From Nocardia sp. CC227C (lineage in GTDB: Bacteria; Actinomycetota; Actinomycetes; Mycobacteriales; Mycobacteriaceae), in assembly GCF_030767025.1 (NCBI RefSeq), contig NZ_JASITE010000010.1, positions 124,001 through 188,000 on the forward strand: a DNA stretch of 64,000 nt, written 5' to 3'. Position 1 is the stretch's first letter, and the number at the start of each line of letters is the position of its first letter. Both the position numbers and the translations under genes were made by a program. Below the pieces are notes generated by a model. It was not told the DNA's origin. It ran no database searches and worked only from the letters and a program-made list of their open reading frames with translations. Below are positions 43,484 through 52,838 of the stretch, one piece after another.

Positions 43484-45049
43484 TTAGAAGATGAGCAGAT
43501 CGAGGTCGGCGCCGACATCGGTCGACAGATCCTTGATGGCGGAAGCGACTCGGCCGAGGCGCTGCCATGCCTTGACGATCGAGTCCTCTTCATCGGCGCC
43601 GTCACCGACCGTGATCTGCCAGACGGCCGGGGTTTCCCGGTTGTCGACGAATGTCAGTTCGGTGACGTAATCGGTGAACACGTGCTGCCCCATGGCGAAG
43701 CCGATCTGGTCACCGAGCCCGAAGTCTCTGCCGAGCAGATAGGGCGCGTTATCCTCGATCGTCACGCGATGGCTGGTGTATCCGCGGGTCAGGTGCAGGC
43801 CCTGACGCGCCGCGACCAGCCCGTCCAGATTGAACGCCTTGTCACTGCCGGTGATGTACAGCTCGCGGAACGCGTAGGGACCCGCGCGTCGTACCCGCTC
43901 CGCGTCCCGATAGACCATCCAAGCGAGGAATACGTCGTTGAGCTGACCGCGGTAGAGGAAGTCCAAACCGACCAGCGAGAGCAGGCCCTTGATCACAACC
44001 TCGATGCCCGCGTTCACCCAGCCGGGTGAACGACCGCCGATGATGATGTCGGTGGCTGTCGGCTTGTGCAGCGCTACCTCGGACTGCCCGATCCCGGAGT
44101 ACTCACCTTCGAAGTACCACACCCAGGGGAAGTTCCGCACGGTGCCGAATTTGCCCGGCTGCCCGTAGATCGCTTCGTACTCGGTGGTGGAGTCGAATTT
44201 GGGATAGCGAACCGGAGTCGTACCGTCATCGGCGAATTCCTCGATCCACGATTGGATTCCGTCCAACAGCGTGCCGGTACTGCCTGTGACGCCGGATTTG
44301 TCGACGGTCTCCAGCACCACCGTCGGCTTCTCGAGGTAGAACCATTCCGGCGCGGGCTGCTCGTCTTCGCCCGGCAGGAAGAACCGGGCGGTGAGCATGA
44401 CGCCGGAGTCTTCGAGCATGGGCGCAAAGAGCTTGTCCGCCATGTCGAATCGCGCAGAAGCCGCACTCCACCGACTGGTGTCACGCAATGGATCCACCGG
44501 TACCACCGTGATCGGGAAGATCGCGTCGCCCTGCAATCTCATCAGGTTCATCGTCAGGTACGTGGTGACCAGCGACCGCACCGGCCCGAACAGGATGTGG
44601 TGACGCGGAAACTGCGCCAGGACCGGCGCGAACGGCGATGCCCAACAACAGATTGTGGCGACGTGGTTCCAGGCGTGGATTGCTTCGATATCGACTGTCT
44701 CGACACCATTGTCATCACGGACGATCGACGCCTTGGTAATGTATCCGTCCCAACGGAATCCCCTGGTGTTGACGGTGATCGGGATCGTCGCGTCTTCTCC
44801 GTCCTCGTTGTTGAACAGATGGTCGAAGTGCAGCATGTCGCGCGGGCAGATCATTTTCAGGCCGCCCGCCGAGTTACGCGGATAGGTGAACTCGAGCGAC
44901 AGGTAGCTGTGCTCCTCGCCCACCTCGCGCATATCCTTGTCCCAGTAGCGCACGAGCACATCCGGGTTGCGCGCATGCTCCTGGTCCACCCGGAACGATT
45001 CATCCATCCGCCGCGCTTCAGCGTGCGGATCCCAAGCCCCGGCGCTCAT
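43484..45049 (-). CDS. Baseplate protein, siphovirus ReqiPepy6 Gp37-like
   Basis: 521 aa from ATG 45049, which overlaps the previous stop by one base (TGATG). Resembles the Gp37-like minor tail protein of Rhodococcus phage ReqiPepy6: VLVRYWDKDMREVGEEHSYL at the N-terminus, PRDMLHFDHLFNNEDGEDATIPITV, and the C-terminal TRGYTSHRVTIEDNAPYLLGRDFGLGDQIGF. This family forms the distal tail/baseplate hub in siphoviruses. Confidence 0.82.
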   Translation of the reverse strand: MSAGAWDPHAEARRMDESFRVDQEHARNPDVLVRYWDKDMREVGEEHSYLSLEFTYPRNSAGGLKMICPRDMLHFDHLFNNEDGEDATIPITVNTRGFRWDGYITKASIVRDDNGVETVDIEAIHAWNHVATICCWASPFAPVLAQFPRHHILFGPVRSLVTTYLTMNLMRLQGDAIFPITVVPVDPLRDTSRWSAASARFDMADKLFAPMLEDSGVMLTARFFLPGEDEQPAPEWFYLEKPTVVLETVDKSGVTGSTGTLLDGIQSWIEEFADDGTTPVRYPKFDSTTEYEAIYGQPGKFGTVRNFPWVWYFEGEYSGIGQSEVALHKPTATDIIIGGRSPGWVNAGIEVVIKGLLSLVGLDFLYRGQLNDVFLAWMVYRDAERVRRAGPYAFRELYITGSDKAFNLDGLVAARQGLHLTRGYTSHRVTIEDNAPYLLGRDFGLGDQIGFAMGQHVFTDYVTELTFVDNRETPAVWQITVGDGADEEDSIVKAWQRLGRVASAIKDLSTDVGADLDLLIF

Positions 45050-45942
45050 CAGAACGGCCTCGAGGAACGAGGGGTGACCGTGGCGATGATGCTGGATGCG
45101 GTCGTACCGCCCTCCACGCGCACGGTGATGTCGGTGGCGGTCCAGGGTGCCATGGACTGCAACCAGCGGCGGCCCGCGAGTTGCGCCCACACGTTACGGC
45201 CCTGCGAAGCTCCCTTCTCATACAAGCGAGCGGTCCGGTGTCGTGGATGCGTGTCGATCCGCAGTGTCTCGCCTTCCTGCAGCGTCGGTGTCTGCACCAT
45301 GCGCACCAGATCGCCGTCGACCGGATCCAGGATCGACCACCGACCGGGGCCGTTCATCGTGTACCTCGGCCACGTCGGCTGATCGGCGGCATTGCGCAAA
45401 CGCACGATGCCCTCGTTGAGGCCGGAAGTGTTCGTCCAGACGGCGTTCTCGTCGAAATGGCGCTCCAACGGATCCATGGCGGTGGCCGACATCTTGTACA
45501 CGGCCACCGCGTTTCTGGCCGGATCCACATCACCGACAGGTTCGGGAGCAGAGTCCAACTGAGCCTGCTGGAAGCGCCAGCCCTGATGCCGCGTGTAGTA
45601 CCCGACCGTCACCGGCTTGTCCGTCGACCATCCTCGGAACCACGCGTCGTGCACGGCGTGGAAGTTCCGAATCGGGTCCACCTCAGCGCTTTTCGCTCCT
45701 CCGGAGACGACGACCAGGAAATCCCATTCCTTCTTGGAGCGCACCGAGCGAATGAAGGTCGCGCCGTCCTGGCGCGCACCCTCCGAGACGAGCAGCTGCA
45801 CCGGCGCGAACATGTATCCCGCCTGCTGTGACAGCCGCACACCCTCGCGGCCGGAATTGGTGCCGGACAGATGCCACACCCGGCCGTTGACGTCCCACAG
45901 CACGACCTTGGTGCCGTGGGTTTCCAAAAGTTGGTGGGTCAT
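45049..45942 (-). CDS. Phage minor tail protein (distal-tail-like)
   Basis: 297 aa from ATG 45942 (ATGA overlap with the tape measure stop). Follows the tape measure gene as distal tail proteins do in actinophages: VWHLSGTNSGREGVRLSQQAG, then TFIRSVRSKKEWDFLVVVSG, and the C-terminal part with WPRYTMNGPGRWSILDP. Probably the distal tail ring that joins tube and baseplate. Confidence 0.78.
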   Translation of the reverse strand: MTHQLLETHGTKVVLWDVNGRVWHLSGTNSGREGVRLSQQAGYMFAPVQLLVSEGARQDGATFIRSVRSKKEWDFLVVVSGGAKSAEVDPIRNFHAVHDAWFRGWSTDKPVTVGYYTRHQGWRFQQAQLDSAPEPVGDVDPARNAVAVYKMSATAMDPLERHFDENAVWTNTSGLNEGIVRLRNAADQPTWPRYTMNGPGRWSILDPVDGDLVRMVQTPTLQEGETLRIDTHPRHRTARLYEKGASQGRNVWAQLAGRRWLQSMAPWTATDITVRVEGGTTASSIIATVTPRSSRPF

Positions 45943-48398
45943 CGCCCGAAACCTCCTCCGCGTTGCTGCGCCAGAGCCCGGCGCCGGCGAACCCGCTCCA
46001 CCGCGATGGACGCGCTCTTGGGGTCTGTGCCGTTGAAGTTGTAGATATCGACGCGGGCGGTGTGCCCGCCCGGTCCTTCCGCCAGATCGGTAAGACCGAA
46101 ACCGGTGCCGACCAGCTCTTTCACCGCGTAACCGGCCCACTCGATGGGGCGGGTGAGTTGATCGCCGATCACGCCGCCGACCATCGAACCCAGCATCTGG
46201 CCGATGACCGGGCCGAGTGGGGCGGCCGGGCCCAGGAAGGGTGCGATGAGGGTGCCCGCCGCGCTGCCGATCAGGCTGCCCGCGGACGAGACCGCGCTGG
46301 AGATCGCTCCCGTGAGGCCGCGTAGCAGGCCGCCCTGTTGGAGGCCTTGGATGCCGGACGACAGGGCGTTGAGGCCGATCTGCTCTGGGATGGATGGCTG
46401 CGGCACTCCCCCGGAACCTTGTTGTCCCGTTGGACTCCACGGAATCCCGGTGGCCTGGCTGAGCCAGTAGCCGATCGTGTTGGTCCAGTCGCCATTCGGA
46501 TCGGCGTCGGCGTATGCCTGACCGATCGGCGCGGTGAGCACCGCTGCGAGCTTGCCCAGTGCGTCAGGAGCATTCGCTCCCAGAATCGGTGTGAGCAGGG
46601 TTCCGAGATCGCCGCCGACCTTCTCCGATGCCAGTTGCAGCAGGTCTTTGAAATTTCCTTCGTACTGGTTGTACGGATGCGACTCGAGGGCGAGGGATTT
46701 CGGGCCGTTCTCGGTGAGCGCGCCGAACCAATCGACGCTTCCGAGAGAATCCACCATGGGCGGAGCGACGCCGTCCTTGTCCGGCATCATGGACTCGATC
46801 TGAGTCCCAGCCGGAGGCGCGGCGGTGCGCACACCCGAGTCGGTCGGCGTCACGTACGCCCACCCGCCGGTCAGCCCCTTCTCCGGATCGCTCGGCAGGT
46901 ACACCCAGCGGGAGCCCTCCCCCGCCGCGTCATAGACACCGCTAGCGGCCGCTGGGCCCGCACCGCCCACGATGCTGCCGCCGCCTGAGGTAGGCGATCC
47001 CGCTCCGGACCCTACGGTGGGCGTTCCATCCGGGCTGGTCGTCGCACCCGCACCGCCGCCAGCTCCGGTGCCCGGCTGTCCGGGGATCTCGGTTCGCAGA
47101 CTCATCGACGCGGTGAGCTCACCGCCGAACTGCGAGCCGATCAGCCGCCCGAGCTGTTCGCCGATCTCCGGCACCAGCTGCCCGGAGGGACCCAGCGCCG
47201 GTGCGATGACCGCCCCCAGCGCAGCGCCGACCCGGCTCCCGGCTTCCGCTGCGGCTCCGGCGATTCCGGAACTCAACGCGCTCGACAGCGCACCCAGCTC
47301 GGTGATCCCATTGCCCGTGGTTCCGTTGCCGATGCCGGGCACTCCGAGGCCCGCCAGCGCTCCGAGCATCCCGGACGGCTTGGCCTGCATCGAGGCGGTC
47401 AGTGGCAGTGGCGACCCCGGAGCGGTCGAACTCGGCGGAGTCTGCACCGGAGGGTTGGCGGTGTTCTGCGCCTGGGCGCTCAGCGGGCCGCCGGGCTGGA
47501 AGAGCGGGGCGAGTGCGGAACCCAGCGCCGATCCGGCCCAGCCCGCGGCGTTCACCGCGGCCGCACCGGCATTGCCGAGCATGTCCGCGATCACGCCTTG
47601 GCCGAGCAGGCCGCGCCATTGTTCGAGAGTCGGTGTCGTAGCGACGGTTTCGGGCATCGGTGAGCTGAAGCCCTCCAACATCCCGGTCAGGAACTGCGCC
47701 GACGGCACCCAGCCCGCATTGATCGCGTCCAGCAGCGACAGCGTGTTCGCCGTCGCCTCGGCATTGACCACGTACTCGCCACGGGACGCGCGCAGCGACA
47801 CATCGTCGGCGGTGGAGGGACCCAATCCGGGGATCAGGCCGCTGATGAAGTCGCCCGGCCGGTGCACCAGGCCGCCGCGTGCACGGCGGATCGGTGTCTC
47901 GTCCGGATCCTGATCATGCTGCTCGACTACCTCGTCCCCGCCGGAGCCGCCGCGCTTCTTGGCGGGGTTGATCAGAGTGGCCTTGGAGCTGAACTTGATG
48001 ATCCTGGTTTCGGTCTCCCCCTCCTCGGGTGCGGGTAGCCCGCGCAGGAGATTTCGCGTCTCGGCGGCCACCCGGTCGGTGACGAAGTTCGGAACGTGCC
48101 CGAGTACTTCCTCGAACGCGCGGGCCAGGGCACCGAACGGGCCGGAACGGCCGACCAGTGCGTTGGGTGCCCCGGACCCGTTGTCCGAGACCAGGATCGG
48201 GTCCTCATCGGGCAGGGTGATGAGTGAGGTTCCCGCCGTGGGCCCTCCTTCCCACACCGCGCCGCTGGGCAGCGTGATCCGCTTCCCGGGGGCGGGCTGC
48301 CCGCTGGTTGTCATCGCAAGAATGTCCGGCAGTGTCATTGCCGGTGGGCGTTGCTTGTCCACAATTGCATTCACTTTCTGGGCCGATTGCGCCCGCAC
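45939..48398 (-). CDS. Short tape measure-like protein
   Basis: About 819 aa if GTG 48398 is the start (GTG 48374 and ATG 48323 are alternatives). Composition is Gly/Ala-rich with hydrophobic stretches, for example IAGAAAEAGSRVGAALGAVIAP and GAISSAVSSAGSLIGSAAG, and long helical parts typical of tape measures; the ARGEYVVNAEATA-type segment near residue 200 is common in actinophage tape measures. Its place between the frameshifted chaperones and the distal tail gene fixes the identity. Tape length scales with tail length, so the predicted tail is fairly short. Confidence 0.8.
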   Translation of the reverse strand: MRAQSAQKVNAIVDKQRPPAMTLPDILAMTTSGQPAPGKRITLPSGAVWEGGPTAGTSLITLPDEDPILVSDNGSGAPNALVGRSGPFGALARAFEEVLGHVPNFVTDRVAAETRNLLRGLPAPEEGETETRIIKFSSKATLINPAKKRGGSGGDEVVEQHDQDPDETPIRRARGGLVHRPGDFISGLIPGLGPSTADDVSLRASRGEYVVNAEATANTLSLLDAINAGWVPSAQFLTGMLEGFSSPMPETVATTPTLEQWRGLLGQGVIADMLGNAGAAAVNAAGWAGSALGSALAPLFQPGGPLSAQAQNTANPPVQTPPSSTAPGSPLPLTASMQAKPSGMLGALAGLGVPGIGNGTTGNGITELGALSSALSSGIAGAAAEAGSRVGAALGAVIAPALGPSGQLVPEIGEQLGRLIGSQFGGELTASMSLRTEIPGQPGTGAGGGAGATTSPDGTPTVGSGAGSPTSGGGSIVGGAGPAAASGVYDAAGEGSRWVYLPSDPEKGLTGGWAYVTPTDSGVRTAAPPAGTQIESMMPDKDGVAPPMVDSLGSVDWFGALTENGPKSLALESHPYNQYEGNFKDLLQLASEKVGGDLGTLLTPILGANAPDALGKLAAVLTAPIGQAYADADPNGDWTNTIGYWLSQATGIPWSPTGQQGSGGVPQPSIPEQIGLNALSSGIQGLQQGGLLRGLTGAISSAVSSAGSLIGSAAGTLIAPFLGPAAPLGPVIGQMLGSMVGGVIGDQLTRPIEWAGYAVKELVGTGFGLTDLAEGPGGHTARVDIYNFNGTDPKSASIAVERVRRRRALAQQRGGGFGR

Positions 48399-48415
48399 CC
48401 GGCCACCGGCGAGGA

Positions 48416-49083
48416 CTACTCGCTCCAGCCGAGGAACTCGTTGATCCGGTCGATGCTCATGGCCGTGCCGACCCGTTCTCGATCGGATTCGACGCCGGGC
48501 CGTGGAATCCGCGCGGGCCGGTTTCGCCCGTGGCGGGCGTCGTCGCTCTTGGACCACATCAGCCACCGCAGGCAGTCGGCCATCTCCGCCATCAGCTGCT
48601 GATCCAGCTGCCACCGAGAGGTTTCCGGGTGCATGGTCCGCATCAGCGCCGAGTCGGGCGGCTGGAATGTCACGACGGCCTTGAGGTCGCGCCAGCTCAG
48701 CTCGTCACCGCCGAGCCGGCGCAGCCGCAAGCCGAGCCTGATCAGGTCGTATTCGATTGCCTCGCAATACTCTTCGAGAAGAGCATCGAGGCTCAGAATT
48801 CCCCCAGGCTGATCCCCGAGTGCGCGCGCCAGGCCTCCAGCATTTCGTGGTAGGCGTCCGGATCCATATCGTCCAGTGCCGCCAGCGCTTCGGGCGAGAG
48901 GCTCATCTCCAGCAGGGTGTACATCGCGTCCACATCGCTGAGTCGCCGAATCCGGCGGACCACGCCCGGCTTGAGGTAGGACAGCGACGGCAGCTGGATC
49001 TCGACGCCGTTCACGCGGTAGAAGAAGTCGTCCTTCACCTTGATCGGCTGTGCGATGGTGATGGGGGCTTTCGGAGAAGTCAT
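48416..49083 (-). CDS. Tail assembly chaperone, -1 frameshift product (GpGT-like)
   Basis: Extended product made when ribosomes shift back one base at GGGGGAA (48805-48799): after LGE the new frame reads ILSLDALLEEYCEAIEYD and continues to LGWSE, stop at 48416. Such G/GT pairs act as chaperones of the tape measure in long-tailed phages. No separate start with a ribosome binding site is seen for the downstream frame, which supports frameshifting. Confidence 0.8.
48793..49083 (-). CDS. Tail assembly chaperone (GpG-like)
   Basis: 96 aa from ATG 49083. Contains VNGVEIQLPSLSYLKPGVVRRIRRLSD, characteristic of actinophage tail assembly chaperones, and ends SLGEF at the slippery site. Lies between the tube and tape measure genes, as in lambda-like tails. 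Confidence 0.85.
   Translation of the reverse strand: MTSPKAPITIAQPIKVKDDFFYRVNGVEIQLPSLSYLKPGVVRRIRRLSDVDAMYTLLEMSLSPEALAALDDMDPDAYHEMLEAWRAHSGISLGEF
48799..48805 (-). promoter_or_regulatory. -1 ribosomal frameshift slippery heptamer
   Basis: G GGG GAA in zero frame (codons CTG GGG GAA TTC TGA), located 3 bp before the zero-frame stop codon. Moving back one base opens a 127-codon frame with chaperone-like sequence. Confidence 0.8.
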
Positions 49084-49202
49084 TGTTACGCAGACCCTTT
49101 CGAGTGGTTGTTGTGCATGCGCAGGCGTTGATATGAGAAGGCCCAACGGCGACGGGCGGGCCTGCGCATAGGATGGAATCCCGCCGCCGTTGGGGGCTTG
49201 TC

Positions 49203-49250
49203 GGACGGCATGGGCCGTCCTCAGATATGGTTCGACCCCGCGGGGTTCGA
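49203..49250 (-). terminator. Two adjacent hairpins after the tail tube gene
   Basis: Stem 49203-49209 with 49214-49220, and a second palindromic segment (about 49232-49250). They may attenuate transcription so that tube protein exceeds downstream proteins; a longer-range pair, 49142-49151 with 49185-49194, also exists. Confidence 0.4.
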
Positions 49251-49284
49251 ACTCAGGGATAGGTGACGGTGGAAACCGTCGGGA

Positions 49285-49875
49285 TCAGGCGGCGAGCTTG
49301 TTGCCGTCGTTCAGGTAGCGGTACGCCTTGATGCCGCTGTCGTCCTTGAACGCCTCGACGGTGATCATGAAGCCGGCCAGTTCGGTCGAAACGAACTTCT
49401 TCTCGGTAACCGAGGTGATCTTGGCGTTCGGCAGGACGATACGCAGCTTCTTCTCTTCGTTCGCCATGTCGAAGACCCAAGCGCGGTGCTTCAGCGGAGC
49501 GCCGTTCTCCGTCACGGTGTACAGCGCACCGGAGGTGGCGGTAGCCTCGGTCGGCGTGACATTGTCCTCGCCGAAGACCTCACGCAGCACGTCCTGATCC
49601 CAGGCCGCGTACAGGGTCAGACCGAAACGCACCGAGTGCTCGGTCTGCAGCTGGGCGATGATGTCGGCGTTCCAGTCCTTCACGGACTCGATCCGCCGCT
49701 CACCCATCGACTCGATACCGTCCTCGGACACATAGCCGAGCGCCTTGAACGCGGCATCGATAGCACCGTCCGCGGAGGTCGGCAGCGTGGAAGCCAGCGG
49801 GGCGACCAGGACACCACCGGTAACAGCGATATTCGGGGTGCCGGCGCCGATGAACTTGCTGGAGGGCATAGCCAT
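49285..49875 (-). CDS. Major tail tube protein
   Basis: 196 aa: SSKFIGAGTPNIAVTGGVLVAP at the N-terminus, then GYVSEDGIESMGERRIESVKDWNADII, ALYTVTENGAPLKHRAWVFD and a beta-rich C-terminus. Typical of siphoviral tube proteins that polymerise into the tail. Its first 73 codons are duplicated at 57690-57908. Confidence 0.85.
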   Translation of the reverse strand: MAMPSSKFIGAGTPNIAVTGGVLVAPLASTLPTSADGAIDAAFKALGYVSEDGIESMGERRIESVKDWNADIIAQLQTEHSVRFGLTLYAAWDQDVLREVFGEDNVTPTEATATSGALYTVTENGAPLKHRAWVFDMANEEKKLRIVLPNAKITSVTEKKFVSTELAGFMITVEAFKDDSGIKAYRYLNDGNKLAA

Positions 49876-50300
49876 TGTGTTGTCTCCCTTGGGATTTGCG
49901 CAGGCCCTAGGGATGGATATTCAGTTATTACTCCCGCGTCGCCGGGGGAGTCACGCGAGGACTCTTCCTCGCACGATCAAGTCGGTGACAAGCGTGTACC
50001 GCGGAGCGGCAGTCACCGGGTCGGTGTCGTTTTCCAGGCCGGCATCCTCGATGTGGTCACACCACGCGGTACCGATGTACCCGGGTGCGGCGGCATTCAC
50101 CATCCCGCGCACCAGCGCGGCCAGCTCGGCCGCACCACCGGCGTCATCGGTGCACTCGAAGACCACCCGAGGACGATCGAGGATCAAGTGAGCGCCACGA
50201 CGGCCCTCCCTGTCCTCGACGTCCAGCCGAGGCTTGCGGTCGTTCCGGGCAACCCGCACCATACGGGCGGGCTTCGGGTCGGGCACTGTCGTGACCACCT
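49657..50300. repeat. 644-bp direct repeat, copy A
   Basis: Matches 57690-58333 base for base at a constant offset of 8033 except for at least one substitution (T in copy A, G in copy B, near 50066), giving Thr versus Pro in the tail terminator. Spans the 5' part of the tube gene, the spacer and most of the terminator gene. Confidence 0.92.
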
Positions 50301-50403
50301 CCGCAGGATCGGATACATCTGAGAGCTGACTGGCCAAGAAATTAAGGAGGCAATCCTCGATATTGTCAAACAGTATTTTTTCAATCATACCTATTCCCAT
50401 CAA
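49951..50403 (-). CDS. Tail terminator protein, copy A
   Basis: 150 aa. Small protein immediately before the tube gene, the normal place of tail terminators that cap the tube and join it to the head. Core: PKPARMVRVARNDRKPRLDVED, ILDRPRVVFECTDDAG, AALVRGMVNAA and RYTLVTDLIVRGRVLA. The first 34 residues differ from copy B, the rest is almost identical. It is the first gene of the tail operon; the next gene upstream is an immunity gene on the other strand, not a head gene. Confidence 0.78.
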   Translation of the reverse strand: MMGIGMIEKILFDNIEDCLLNFLASQLSDVSDPAEVVTTVPDPKPARMVRVARNDRKPRLDVEDREGRRGAHLILDRPRVVFECTDDAGGAAELAALVRGMVNAAAPGYIGTAWCDHIEDAGLENDTDPVTAAPRYTLVTDLIVRGRVLA

Positions 50404-50473
50404 ACTGTAGCAGGAACCAACTCCCGACCGATCTCAGCACGCTTAACTTCTCAAGTTCTGCTAGCATGCAAGC

Positions 50474-51145
50474 ATGCAGGCGGTAGATCTATTCGAATTA
50501 TATGTGTCGTGGCTTCGTAACAATGCCCCGATGGCCTACGATAACTTGTCGCCTCCGGCTACCGCGACCGAGCTGGACATCCTTGAGGAAGCCCTCGGAC
50601 AAGCACTTCCCGATGATGTCAAAGATGTACTCAAACGGCACAATGGCCAGTTATCCGTAATCACACCAGCGGGCGACCATGGCGTACCCTGCATTCCGAC
50701 TCTAAATTTTTTGTCGACGAAACATATCCAAGAAGCTTGGTCTCACTGGTCAACCTACTGGGACTATCCAGAAGATCTCGAGCGGGTCAACAAGTTTGGA
50801 GGCGTCTTCCCAGGAGCGGAGGGCATCATAAAGCCGCTATTCACTTCACCTGGCTGGATTCCACTGTGGGCCGATCCTATAGACAGGCAGTACGTGGGCC
50901 TCGATCTCGATCCAGGGCCGCACGGAAAACGAGGTCAGATAATAAATTTCGGAATCGACGACGAAATACACTTTATTTGCGCATCTAGTTTCACCGAGTT
51001 ACTGGAAATCCTACTAGAAGAGGTTTATTCCGGAATTTGGCAACCTTCCGAGTCCTGGAGCGGACCCTGGTTCGGCAGCCCTGACGAACAGTTCACAAAT
51101 GCGCTATTTAAGCGATTCCAAACCAAGATGCAGCTCAATAGCTAA
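50474..51145 (+). CDS. SMI1/KNR4 (SUKH) family immunity-type protein
   Basis: 223 aa. SUKH signature: ATATELDILEEALGQALPDDVKDVLKRHNGQ in the N-terminal third, then the DPIDRQYVGLDLDPGPHGKRGQIINFG region and a C-terminal ITELLEILLEE-like helix (here SFTELLEILLEEV). SUKH proteins neutralise diverse polymorphic toxins. It is on the opposite strand to its neighbours and AT-richer than the tail genes. Confidence 0.85.
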   Translation: MQAVDLFELYVSWLRNNAPMAYDNLSPPATATELDILEEALGQALPDDVKDVLKRHNGQLSVITPAGDHGVPCIPTLNFLSTKHIQEAWSHWSTYWDYPEDLERVNKFGGVFPGAEGIIKPLFTSPGWIPLWADPIDRQYVGLDLDPGPHGKRGQIINFGIDDEIHFICASSFTELLEILLEEVYSGIWQPSESWSGPWFGSPDEQFTNALFKRFQTKMQLNS

Positions 51146-51440
51146 AATTTGCAACCATCTGCCATCGGCCCGAGATCGTAAGTTGAAATCTGTAGTTTGC
51201 GTCAGTCAAGTTCGTGCCATTCCGATCATGCAATTCGGCTAAAGCGCTAGCCGCAGCACATAAATCGTCAGACGGAATAATCAGAGTACGGCGATCGGTT
51301 TCAACATGAGTTGTCACTCGACCCTCACCTATACCAATCGCAACGTCGACGATCGATTCCCCATCGCCGACGCAGGCGAGAGTCGCATTAGCGATAGCTA
51401 TATCGATTTCCTTCTGATCGTCCAGAGATAAGTCGTTCAT
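51135..51440 (-). CDS. Small immunity-type protein
   Basis: 101-aa acidic protein from ATG 51440 (GAGAGGG upstream): NDLSLDDQKEIDIAIANATLA and TLIIPSDDLCAAASALAEL. The frame is open to GTG 51497, which overlaps (GTGA) a short ORF upstream. Overlaps the SUKH gene by 11 bp tail-to-tail. Third in a row of immunity-type genes after toxin 2. Family unknown. Confidence 0.55.
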   Translation of the reverse strand: MNDLSLDDQKEIDIAIANATLACVGDGESIVDVAIGIGEGRVTTHVETDRRTLIIPSDDLCAAASALAELHDRNGTNLTDANYRFQLTISGRWQMVANFSY

Positions 51441-51493
51441 GTAAGCCCTCTCATGAAATCCCTCAGCCGCACGAATGTTCCAGCCAGTCGACC

Positions 51494-51640
51494 TCACGGC
51501 GGCGGTGACGGGTACACCGGATTTCTCGGAATCGTCCTCACTTGTCCCGGTCTAGTCATCCTCCTTGGATTGTACAGCTTTAGCCGGAAATCTGAAATCT
51601 CATTCCATTCCGCATCATAGAGTCTATATTCCGTTATCAT
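51494..51640 (-). CDS. Possible 48-aa ORF upstream of an immunity-type gene
   Basis: ATG 51640 behind GGAAGG; encodes MITEYRLYDAEWNEISDFRL and a Pro-rich tail; its TGA overlaps GTG 51497 of the next frame. Could be a coupled leader or the remnant of an older immunity gene. Confidence 0.3.
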   Translation of the reverse strand: MITEYRLYDAEWNEISDFRLKLYNPRRMTRPGQVRTIPRNPVYPSPPP

Positions 51641-51698
51641 TGGCCTTCCGGACCTATAACGCTTGAGTACAGGCTATGCCGAACACGTCATAAATTCA

Positions 51699-52223
51699 CT
51701 ATTCAAGTACACCCAGGGCTATCGACCACCATGAATCCGGATCAGTGAATGCCTGCGGATCGATTTCTCGCAGGCGTCGACGCAAACTAGCAGCTCGTTC
51801 AGCACAATGCGACTCCCCTTCATCGACGCTAAAATAAAGAGACAACTCATATAGGAATAGAGCAAACTGCCGCAAACTTGAGTTTACGACTTCAGGGATT
51901 GGCTCTTGCAGGTCAATATTTATGACCGTACCGGCCTTCAGATCGAAGAGAAACAGGACATCTTGATCATCCGGAACGGCTCCTATTAGAACAGCTGGAA
52001 TCTTCTCTTCCTCGTCGCCAGAATGCAGATGTACCCGGGAGAACAGATCCAATTCATGCTGCATCACAGATGTATACAGATAGGATACCTGGAATGGTAG
52101 TGAATCTATCGTTGGGTAGGAATCTTCTAGCGCACTGGCTTCTTCTCTCCACTCCGCGAGCGGCATGGCGAAACATCCTCCTCCACCCATCCATGCCTTG
52201 TAATATTTCTCGTTGGTTGGCAT
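51699..52223 (-). CDS. SUKH-4-like immunity protein
   Basis: 174 aa. Pattern of SUKH-4 immunity proteins: VFLFDLKAGTVINID-type strand (here VLFLFDLKAGTVINIDLQ) followed by VNSSLRQFALFLYEL and a Glu-rich C-terminal helix with LRRRLREIDPQAF and DSWWSIALGVLE. Second immunity-type gene after toxin 2. Confidence 0.65.
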   Translation of the reverse strand: MPTNEKYYKAWMGGGGCFAMPLAEWREEASALEDSYPTIDSLPFQVSYLYTSVMQHELDLFSRVHLHSGDEEEKIPAVLIGAVPDDQDVLFLFDLKAGTVINIDLQEPIPEVVNSSLRQFALFLYELSLYFSVDEGESHCAERAASLRRRLREIDPQAFTDPDSWWSIALGVLE

Positions 52224-52247
52224 GAATACAAAACTCCGATCATTTCG

Positions 52248-52838
52248 CTAGACAAGGCTATGCTCACGCAGGAATCGGTACCACCCATAAACCTCTTCAA
52301 GTCCATGCGTGGGTTCAAACTCAAGATACTTGGGACCAAGCATATATTCATTTACAAAGCTCAAAACATCCGACGAAACAATTCTCGAACTGTTAGTACT
52401 GCCATATCTCCATGCAGAGTGGTCGGAGTACATGACACGGCCGTCCGTGAGACTTACGAGAAAGTTGTCATTGGCGACCAGGGCAAACCGAAGCCAATGC
52501 TCCTGTATGGAGCATGGAATCCCTTCAGCATCGAGTACAGATCCTTTTGTTAACTGGCTTTCACTGTAGAATTCGATCCCGCCGGCCATGGGGCTATCCG
52601 AAATTTGGTAGAGCTCGACCAGACCCACAGGCAGATTCAGGTTGTCCAGGTTTATGTCTGCCACTTCATCTGATCTATCGGGCAATGCGAACGCCTCACG
52701 ATAAGACGCAAGAGCCATGGAAGCGTTCAAGTCGATTCCTGGCGGAAATTCTGCAAGCGAATAGAGAGCATCATCGTCGCTCAGAATATCGCGGATTATT
52801 TGAACCTTTTCGGCAACTTCAGAATAAAGTGGACTCAC
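52248..52838 (-). CDS. Immunity protein of toxin 2 (SMI1/KNR4-like)
   Basis: 196 aa from GTG 52838, whose start overlaps the toxin stop (GTGA), marking it as the cognate immunity gene. Features LNLPVGLVELYQISDSPMAGGIEFYS and LVANDNFLVSLTDGRVMYSDHSAW are SUKH-like. Acidic, cytosolic, AT-rich for this genome. Confidence 0.7.
   Translation of the reverse strand: MSPLYSEVAEKVQIIRDILSDDDALYSLAEFPPGIDLNASMALASYREAFALPDRSDEVADINLDNLNLPVGLVELYQISDSPMAGGIEFYSESQLTKGSVLDAEGIPCSIQEHWLRFALVANDNFLVSLTDGRVMYSDHSAWRYGSTNSSRIVSSDVLSFVNEYMLGPKYLEFEPTHGLEEVYGWYRFLREHSLV

Noticed and set aside
49225..49260. tRNA-like GGTTCGA...TCGAAC segment
   Set aside because: Only a palindromic hairpin; no acceptor stem, D-arm or anticodon arm could be folded around it.
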